Source: Globobulimina sp.
Taxonomy: Eukaryota > Foraminifera > Rotaliida
Assembly: GCA_003354225.1 (NCBI GenBank)
Contig: PIVH01000655.1
Coordinates: 1 to 5,253 of the forward strand
Reading direction: 5' to 3'
Length of the DNA stretch: 5,253 bases
Shown here: positions 1 to 5,253 of the stretch, piece after piece
Layout of the letters: each line of letters starts with the position of its first letter
How positions within the stretch are numbered: position 1 is the stretch's first letter
Made by a program: the position numbers and the translations under genes
The notes under the pieces: generated by a model
Told to the model about the DNA's origin: nothing
The model's input: only the letters and a program-made list of their open reading frames with translations
Database searches by the model: none

Positions 1-430
1 GACCCAGTCCGGTGCCATCAAGTTCAGAGCGTGGCAAGTCCCCCACTTGATAGAACTCCTCAAAGATGCGTTCGAGGTTTTCCGGCGCGATCCCGATGCC
101 CGTGTCGGCAACGCTGATTTTGAGATAGTCGGCGTCGTGCTGCGCACTGAGCGTAATTGTTCCTTGCTCGGTGAAACGCACCGCGTTGGCGAGTAAATTC
201 AGGATCGATTGCATGATACGCGTGCGGTCCAACCAGAGCATTGGCAAATCTGATGCCATTTGCACTTCAAACGCGAGTTTCTTGCGGTGAATCATGTCGC
301 GTGCGATGTCCGCTGTCGCCCGGACGACCTCCTCTGCCGCAACCTCCTCTTTTACGATGGTCATGCGCCCCGCTTCCAGCCGCGAAACCAGGTATAAGGT
401 GTCCTCGATTCTCTGTGATTCATTTTCACC
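1..430 (-). CDS. Sensor histidine kinase, bacterial, partial (catalytic half, open at both ends)
   Basis: About 143 codons are open on the minus strand with the order of a two-component sensor kinase. The end of the dimerisation helix (ESQRIEDTLYLVSRLEAGRM) is followed by the ATP-binding HATPase_c domain: N box ILNLLANAVRFT (about 175-210), G1 box DTGIGIAP (about 83-109), F box IFEEFYQV (about 45-70) and G2 box GTGLG (2-16). In the family this domain binds ATP to phosphorylate a conserved histidine, which passes phosphate to a response regulator. That histidine would lie upstream, in sequence absent here. The 3' end runs off the window start. The 5' end has no start codon: the frame continues to a stop at 500-502, but beyond about 430 its translation no longer resembles a kinase and base composition drops sharply. 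The frame has no lesion, so the fragment is not visibly decayed. It is bacterial in style and unlike everything to its right. The family call is firm; the exact class and donor are not. Confidence 0.9.
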
Positions 431-445
431 CGGCAAATAATCAAC
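415..445. other. Composition junction: bacterial-like to eukaryote-like DNA
   Basis: GC-rich coding sequence gives way within about 20-30 bases to AT-rich sequence that stays AT-rich for the rest of the window. The histidine kinase similarity stops here in mid-domain, with no stop codon, start codon or flanking repeat at the boundary. No insertion-sequence end, integrase site or target duplication is visible. The exact breakpoint cannot be fixed from the sequence alone. A chimeric join made during amplification or assembly is the simplest reading; a truncated transferred fragment is the alternative. Confidence 0.75.
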
Positions 446-673
446 ACATGAATACAATGAGGAAACACATAGTATGAGCACAACAAATACCAATGTTTTT
501 CATTTATGCCAATTACTTTATCTTCAAAGTTTATTTCAGAGATATGTTAAATGGTGTTTTATATAGTTGTTCTTTTAAATATATTTAAACTTAATATCTT
601 AAATCCCTTTCACCACAAATCGATTATAAATAACTTATAATACATGTACTGTCAATGTAAATGTATAGATATC
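431..673. other. AT-rich non-coding stretch, mainly the 3' flank of the kinase gene
   Basis: No credible gene lies here. The part next to the kinase stop is presumably its 3' UTR, read on the minus strand. It holds one AATAAA hexamer and two short palindromes: ATTATAA/TTATAAT with a 5-nt loop at 623-641, and TACATGTA at 641-648. Both are ordinary in DNA this AT-rich. The left edge meets the bacterial-like fragment. Confidence 0.6.
530..535 (-). terminator. Candidate polyadenylation signal AATAAA of the kinase gene
   Basis: The plus strand reads TTTATT, which is AATAAA on the minus strand, about 139 nt after the kinase stop codon. I saw no other AATAAA between that stop and the composition junction. 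Cleavage 10-30 nt further on would end the transcript near 500-520, leaving the message clear of the bacterial-like fragment. Given the high AT content a chance match is possible. Confidence 0.4.
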
Positions 674-2450
674 CTAATCATTATCCGATGTATCATAATT
701 TTCATAATGTTCGCGGGGATTATATGAGACCGAACCATTCAATAAATCCATCATTAACATATCTTCATATTCTGGGGTCTCATTACAAGACTCATTTAAC
801 ATTTCATTACCATATCGTAAGAATTCCTTATCCATCAAACCAAAACCCGATGATAATGATATATATTCGTGTTCTATTTCGATGCCTGATATTTTATCCA
901 TTATTTGCTGTAAATCGCATTCTGATTCGACCAATTTGTCCATATCAGCAATACCAGGAACATATGATGTCGATCCATTCAATAATTCAGTACTATTTTG
1001 TGGTGTAAAAGATACATTTTTGAAATCTTCTTCATTCCCAACGGATTGTAACCTATTTTGCTGCATTTTTATCGCTTCATTCTCTGTTGCTTCATCCATT
1101 AATGCTGTATAAAAATTAACATATTCACCATTTATCCATATCATATCAGCACTGTCTGCATTTAATTCATTTAAGTCATTAAACCATTCATCATTTAATA
1201 CCGCAGTGATATTCAATCGATTCGATGGCGTTTTTATTAACATTTTATGCAATAAGTCACATAAAAGCGGTGATATTTTATTCTCTGAATATAATCTATA
1301 TATTTCGTGTAAATATGCCATGCCATCATCGCAGACATATAACTTATAATAATACTCATTGAATATGGATGTCATTGTAGTCATATCGCTATTCTTTGCT
1401 GCGAAATTATATTCATCCCTTGCATATCGATCCACTTCCATACATCCTAAATGTCCGCCATTTATACAATAAATTATCAGCAATCCCAAGCAAAAAATGT
1501 CTATTTTATTGTCAATAATATTCAGATTCGGACCGCCATGATATAACAATTCCGGTGCTGTGAAGCCTAAAGTTCCTAAAAAAAATATTTATTGTTTATA
1601 ATTGCAAACCACACAACAAATGAATAAAGCAGAAAAGCAGAGGATGTATACCACAAAATGTAGATGTTATTTGTGTATTTTTTCGCGCATATTTAACACG
1701 ATCGAAATCGATGATATTCCACGTATTATTACCAAATAAAATGTTGTCCGGCTTCACATCGCAATGTATATAATTGTGATTATGTAAAATACGAATTTTC
1801 TCACACAATACCTTCAATAAACGGCGTGTCTGTGGCTCTGATAAAGCAATTTTATTTGCATGTAATTTATACATAATTTGAGATAAATCGGCATTCAGTT
1901 TATCATAAACTTTATAAATAATATTTGTAATATAATCATAATATAAGCCGTGTAATTTTATAATTTTAGTGTGTTGCAATAATTGTAGTTCTTGGAAAGA
2001 GTCGGATAATTTATCGAATGTATAAATATCGCTCATAAACTGCATGTTTATTTTTTTAATTGCTACATGTTTATTATTTGTGCAATTATGCACTGTGCCA
2101 TCGCCACCTTCGCCAATAATTGCGCCGATTCTGTACTTTTGATGAAATTCCCGCATCGTCTGAATTTTATACATTTCGGTTAGATTGAAATTATTTGTAC
2201 TTTTTATTTCTGACATCGATGCATATTTAGAGACTAAATTTTGGAGAAATTCAACTAATTTTAATCTTGCCCAAAATATTGAAGTGTTATCATGCGAGGT
2301 TGGCTGGAGAACTTGCAATGTGATTGGATCGGTGTTGATTATTTCATTTGTAATGTTGTATGATGTTGGACTATGCAATGGATTGAATTCATCTGTGCTG
2401 ATCTCAATACATGTATTACCGTTCATATGTTGTGAAGTATTGTAATGCAT
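674..2450 (-). CDS. Eukaryotic protein kinase with variant HCD/DFD motifs and acidic C-terminal tail (two exons)
   Basis: Joining minus-strand exons 2450-1652 and 1575-674 gives 566 residues. A polar, Asn-rich leader (1-105) precedes the kinase domain (about 106-398): glycine loop GEGGDGTV (113-120), VAIKK with Lys132, a likely helix-C Glu154, catalytic loop HCDVKPDN (229-236, base Asp231), IIDFDR (Asp248), activation segment TSTFCGTLGFTAPE (262-275), Asp292 of DIFCLG, and Arg386 in subdomain XI. In the family these residues bind Mg-ATP and transfer phosphate to Ser/Thr; KPDN suggests Ser/Thr specificity. Cys replaces the HRD arginine and Asp replaces the DFG glycine, but Lys132, Asp231 and Asp248 remain, so activity is plausible and regulation may differ. 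The tail (399-566) has about 36 acidic and 8 basic residues and repeats LLNGSxSYxP. The first ATG of the frame, at 2450, is taken as the start. No signal peptide or membrane segment is seen. The subfamily and substrate are not recognised. Confidence 0.88.
1576..1651 (-). other. Spliceosomal intron of the kinase gene (76 bp, phase 1)
   Basis: On the minus strand the donor is G|GTATAC and the acceptor is a run of T followed by AG|GAAC. Removal rebuilds Gly267 from G plus GA and joins TSTFC to GTLGFTAPE, the continuous activation segment through the APE motif. Unspliced RNA would reach a stop at 1596-1598 and lose the C-lobe. The conserved motif across the joint makes this boundary secure. Confidence 0.93.
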
Positions 2451-2582
2451 TCTGTTGTGGTTTTGGTGCAAAAAAGAAAAGAAATGGTTTACAAAACAAA
2501 GATTAACAAAAAAAACAACGGGAAAACTTTAGTTAATATATTGAGGTTTTTTGTTTTTCCAAGTGAACGCAATCAACTCCTC
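2451..2582. promoter_or_regulatory. Divergent intergenic region, probable shared promoter of kinase and acyl-CoA synthetase
   Basis: The chosen start codons of the two genes lie back to back, 132 bp apart, so transcription of both probably starts in or near this interval. It is rich in A runs on its left and T runs on its right. A TATA-like TAATATAT lies at about 2534-2541. A pyrimidine-rich run ending in AG at 2562-2563 resembles a 3' splice site and could close a 5' UTR intron of the synthetase, though no clear partner donor was found. The synthetase frame is open across the whole interval, with ATGs at 2445 and 2484, so part of it may be translated. No start site can be proved. Confidence 0.45.
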
Positions 2583-5253
2583 ATGACCTCATCCAGCAGT
2601 TGTAAAGTCTTTATTTTCTTCGAAAGCGATCCACACCAAATTAAAAGAGGTGACCCAACCGTAGTAACATTAAAATGCAGCGCCTCGTCTCGTTTATTTC
2701 CATATTATTTACGACAGAAACTACATAAATTGAAACGAATCCCACCATTCGAACAACAATGGACAAAATTATCAGAAACGCCATTAAAATATAGTTTAAA
2801 AGTGCGAGACCGAGAAGCAACCCAATTATTGCCATTATCCATTCATGGACATCACGGTAATGAGTATAAATTACAAATTGATAAACAAGACCAAGTCATT
2901 GACATTAAATTCCTATTATCCCCATTAGTTAATAACGGACACAGTGCAGAAAACATCCAATTAAATTATAACACCATTCGTCGTTTACATGATAATGAAG
3001 TAATGTACGAAACGGATTGCTTAAACGAGTCAATTGTCATAATGTTTTGGTTCGAATTTGAAAATAAATCGCCAAACGAGTCACCAATCTATCAATCCGT
3101 GGCTAACTTGCTTGGCATTAATCCATTATATCCCAATATGGGAACAACCATTCGAACCATTTGTGATCGCTACAAAAACGATCCGCGTCAAACCTTTGGT
3201 ACTCGGCAATATATCGACAAGACCGATTTTTCTAAGCGCGGTGAGTATGAATATATAAATTATAAAATTATCAACGACAGAATCGATACCATATCCTGTG
3301 CATTGAAATATGAATTGGGTCTAAATGAAAAGTCAATGGTTGGTTTATGTTCGATCAATCGCAAAGAGTGGTTATTGTGTGACTATGCGTGCAGTTGTAA
3401 TTCCATTGTGACTGTTCCGTTATATCCGACTTTGGACGCGAATGCATTGCAATATATCACAAATCATGCACAATTATCGGTTATTGTTACTGATTCTGGC
3501 ACGGTGAATGATATTATTGCTTTGTTGCCAGAATGTAAATCATTGCAATATATCGTGGTTATGGATGATGACTTACCTGATGTACTCTGGAAAAATAGTA
3601 AAGACGGACAAGATATATTACACAAATATGATACGGTTATTAAAATGTTAAGTGATTTGGAACAAAGAGCAAAACAAAACATTAGAAATAGAAAATATAT
3701 GGTTAAGGATAATACTCCTTCGCCGGATTCATTGTATACTATAATGTATACATCGGGTATGTAAGTTGCATAATAATTTAGTGCTAAAACGTTACATAAT
3801 TACTATTTTATTGTTGCTATATAGGAACAACTGGGCCACCAAAGGTAAGTGATTTTACGTGGAAGTACCACAATATGGTCAAATGGAAACAGTATTTGTA
3901 GACTTGCGAATATGTGCAGTATATTGTTTCAGTTGTACATACAACCTTGTTTTAGATGTATTGGATGGCTCCGAAATTTCTTGCCAATTATTTCTTCTGT
4001 TTTGTATCCTGTAAACGTTTGTTGTTGACATGCTATAATTTGATTTGTAATGATAATAAATATTCTATGCAGGGTGTGATGTTGACACATAATAATTTTA
4101 TGGCAGTGTTGAATGGGTTTAATGACGTAAGTCCATCAGACGACGATCAAGGCGATGACGTAGTTGTTCATCTGTCGTATTTGCCATTAGCGTATGTCTT
4201 AATTATCTCATTACTGACTAATCCTTCATTATGTTCTTAAATACTTAGACATGCAATGGAGAGGATGTTAAATCTATTAATGCTGGTCAAAGGTTATCGA
4301 ATTGGTTTTTTTAGTGGCTCCATAGAGCGATTAATCGAAGACATGAATGTGATAAAACCGTCTGCATTCTTCGGTGTCCCGCGAGTCTTCCAAAAGATTC
4401 AAGATACGGTTATGAACGGCATAAATTCCAAAAATGCTGTCATCCGTTGGTTATTTAATTATGCGTATCAGAATAAAATATACGCCATAAACAACCGCTT
4501 AATCACACCTGACAAGAAAAAGGCAGGTGGTTTCTTGGAAAAATATGTGTTTAGCAAGCTATTTTGGGCTAAAATCAATGCGGCATTCGGCGGGAACCTC
4601 AAAATGATCGGTTCTGGCTCGGCGCCGCTAAGCAAAGAGTTGCAGCAGTTTTTACGCGTGACTTTGGTGGATGTGGTGGGCGAAGGGTATGGTTTGACGG
4701 AGACCACGGCGGGCGGTACGGGGGCACACCATTTTGATTTGAAATATGGCCACGTTGGACAGCCACGGATGAATATAGCACTTAAATTGGTGGACGTGCC
4801 GGATATGAACTATTTAGTGAGTGATAGGCCGTGCCCACGCGGCGAGATATGGATGAAAGGACCAACTATTTTTAAGGGGTATTATAAGGATAAGAAGAAA
4901 ACGGACGAAGTGTTGTTTAGTGACGGCTGGTTTGCTACGGGTCAGTCAATAGTTATTTGCTCTGTTTTTTGATTTGTTTATGTTTTGTATGCTATGTTCA
5001 GGCGATGTGGGGTTATGGAGAGGCGAGGGTCGATTACAAATCATTGATAGGAAGAAGAATATATTTAAATTATCGCAAGGCGAATATATTCGGCCGGAAT
5101 ATATTCAGAACGTTTACAAATTGTCCAGGTATATTGCAAATATTTTTGTTTATGGCAATTCGTTGCAGAACTATTTGGTTGGAATTGTTGTTCCTGATTT
5201 TGAAGCGTTGCAACAAATTGGGTTTACGAGAAAAGACGTGGAAGCAAATAATA
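2583..5253 (+). CDS. Long-chain acyl-CoA synthetase (ACSL/FACS type), five exons, 3' end beyond the window
   Basis: Joining 2583-3756, 3825-3844, 4073-4191, 4249-4940 and 5002-5253 gives 752 residues, still open. The family forms acyl-AMP from a fatty acid and ATP, then acyl-CoA, usually at ER, peroxisomal or lipid-droplet membranes. Motifs in order: P-loop YTSGTTGPPKG (389-399), SYLPLAH (433-439), GSGSAPLS (about 559-566), YGLTET (585-590), DGWFATGD (663-670), and the linker and FACS signature (about 682-701: DRKKN, FKL, QGEYI, PE). NxFKLxQGEYIxPE marks the long-chain branch rather than short-chain synthetases or luciferases. The small C-terminal domain with its catalytic Lys is mostly missing; perhaps 80-100 residues remain. 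The adenylating domain begins near residue 187. The 185 residues before it match no domain I recognise and show no clear membrane anchor. The start is uncertain: 2583 is preferred because 2445 would overlap the kinase gene. ATG 2484 would add 33 residues, and ATG 3141 would give a conventional-length enzyme. Confidence 0.93.
3757..3824 (+). other. Acyl-CoA synthetase intron 1 (68 bp, phase 1)
   Basis: The donor is G|GTATGT and the acceptor TATAG|GA. Splicing rebuilds Gly392 of the P-loop from G plus GA, turning YTSG into YTSGTTGPPK. Without splicing the frame stops at 3762-3764, just inside the intron. Confidence 0.95.
3825..3844 (+). other. 20-nt microexon encoding the P-loop core (G)TTGPPK
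   Basis: This exon is bounded by an acceptor (TATAG) and a strong donor (AAG|GTAAGT). It supplies the last two bases of Gly392 and then Thr-Thr-Gly-Pro-Pro-Lys, the central part of the ATP-binding motif of adenylate-forming enzymes. Its length is not a multiple of three, so skipping it would remove the motif and shift the frame. The match to the conserved motif on both sides leaves little doubt that it is used. Confidence 0.93.
3845..4072 (+). other. Acyl-CoA synthetase intron 2 (228 bp, phase 0), three to four times longer than its neighbours
   Basis: The donor is AAG|GTAAGT and the acceptor ATGCAG|GGT. Splicing joins Lys398 to Gly399, giving the unbroken motif GPPKGVMLTHNN, so no required exon is hidden inside. 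The intron contains other splice-like sites: acceptors TTTCAG near 3927-3932 and TTGTTTTAG ending at 3955, and a GTAAAC donor-like site at 4011. From 3956 to its end it stays open in the frame of the next exon. A 14-base palindrome, GTTGTA CA TACAAC, lies at 3932-3945. No snoRNA box pair was found. Confidence 0.9.
4192..4248 (+). other. Acyl-CoA synthetase intron 3 (57 bp, phase 2)
   Basis: The donor is GC|GTATGT and the acceptor ACTTAG|ACAT. Splicing rebuilds Ala438 and yields SYLPLAHAMER, matching the conserved SYLPLAH block of long-chain synthetases. A good branch-point candidate (TACTGACTAAT, 4212-4222) lies about 26-30 bases before the acceptor. Confidence 0.94.
4941..5001 (+). other. 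Acyl-CoA synthetase intron 4 (61 bp, phase 1)
   Basis: The donor is G|GTCAGT and the acceptor ATGTTCAG|GC. Splicing rebuilds Gly669 in DGWFATGD, the adenylation-domain motif whose Asp binds the ribose of AMP. Reading through would end at a stop at 4970-4972. Confidence 0.94.

Noticed and set aside
241-477. Plus-strand open frame of 78 codons
   Set aside because: It is antisense to the histidine kinase fragment, crosses the composition junction and resembles no protein; it is a by-product of GC-rich coding sequence.
623-648. Inverted repeat ATTATAA/TTATAAT and adjacent TACATGTA, considered as a terminator or binding site
   Set aside because: They are short, made almost wholly of A and T in AT-rich flanking DNA, and such a hairpin has no expected role as a eukaryotic terminator.
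661-1112. Plus-strand open frames opposite the kinase tail
   Set aside because: They are shadows of the minus-strand exon, which carries the recognisable kinase motifs and continues in frame across a clean intron.
2185-2445. Plus-strand 86-codon frame with hydrophobic stretches
   Set aside because: It is antisense to the kinase N-terminus; its apparent hydrophobicity comes from reading the complement of Asn/Thr/Ile-rich codons.
2451-2471. Upstream extension of the kinase to a TTG at 2471
   Set aside because: A eukaryotic nuclear gene should start at ATG; the first ATG of the frame is at 2450 and the extra seven residues carry no family similarity.
3757-3764. Synthetase read as a truncated gene or pseudogene because of the TAA at 3762
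   Set aside because: The stop lies inside an intron with good donor and acceptor sites; splicing restores a perfect P-loop and the frame stays open to the end of the window.
4468-4781. Minus-strand open frames opposite exon 4
   Set aside because: They are antisense to strongly conserved synthetase motifs, including GSGSAPLS and YGLTET, and have no recognisable features of their own.
5082-5106. Two copies of GAATATATTC spaced by 5 bases, looking like a regulatory repeat
   Set aside because: Both copies encode Glu-Tyr-Ile in the conserved segment GEYIRPEYIQ, so the repeat is explained by the protein sequence.
1-5253. tRNA, rRNA, CRISPR arrays, transposase genes or terminal repeats
   Set aside because: Both strands were read for these and none was seen; no regular repeat-spacer pattern and no transposase motif occurs.

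Overview
The window joins two kinds of DNA. Bases 1 to about 430 are GC-rich and encode, on the minus strand, the catalytic half of a bacterial sensor histidine kinase, open at both ends. From about 430 to 5253 the sequence is AT-rich, looks like an intron-bearing unicellular eukaryote, and uses the standard genetic code. The evidence is that two conserved protein families become continuous only when short GT...AG introns (57, 61, 68, 76 and 228 bp) are removed. I cannot place the lineage: a protist with a compact genome fits, but nothing here decides between supergroups.

Layout: (1) 1-430, minus strand, fragment of a bacterial two-component histidine kinase that stops abruptly at the composition change. 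This is most simply an assembly or amplification chimera or contamination, and less likely a transferred fragment. (2) 431-673, AT-rich non-coding DNA holding the likely 3' UTR and an AATAAA signal of the next gene. (3) 674-2450, minus strand, a two-exon gene for a 566-residue eukaryotic protein kinase with variant catalytic motifs (HCD for HRD, DFD for DFG) and a long acidic tail. (4) 2451-2582, a short intergenic region between divergent starts, probably a shared promoter. (5) 2583-5253, plus strand, at least five exons of a long-chain acyl-CoA synthetase (ACSL/FACS family) whose 3' end lies beyond the window. Its second exon is only 20 nt and encodes the core of the ATP-binding P-loop. It also has an unrecognised N-terminal region of about 185 residues ahead of the adenylating domain.

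The two eukaryotic genes face away from each other across 132 bp and may be co-regulated. No shared pathway can be read from sequence: the synthetase activates fatty acids to acyl-CoA, while the kinase's substrate is unknown. No RNA genes, mobile elements or CRISPR arrays were seen. The points most worth checking are the chimeric junction, the P-loop microexon with its unusually long following intron, the N-terminal extension of the synthetase, and the kinase with degenerate catalytic motifs and a repeated tail motif.
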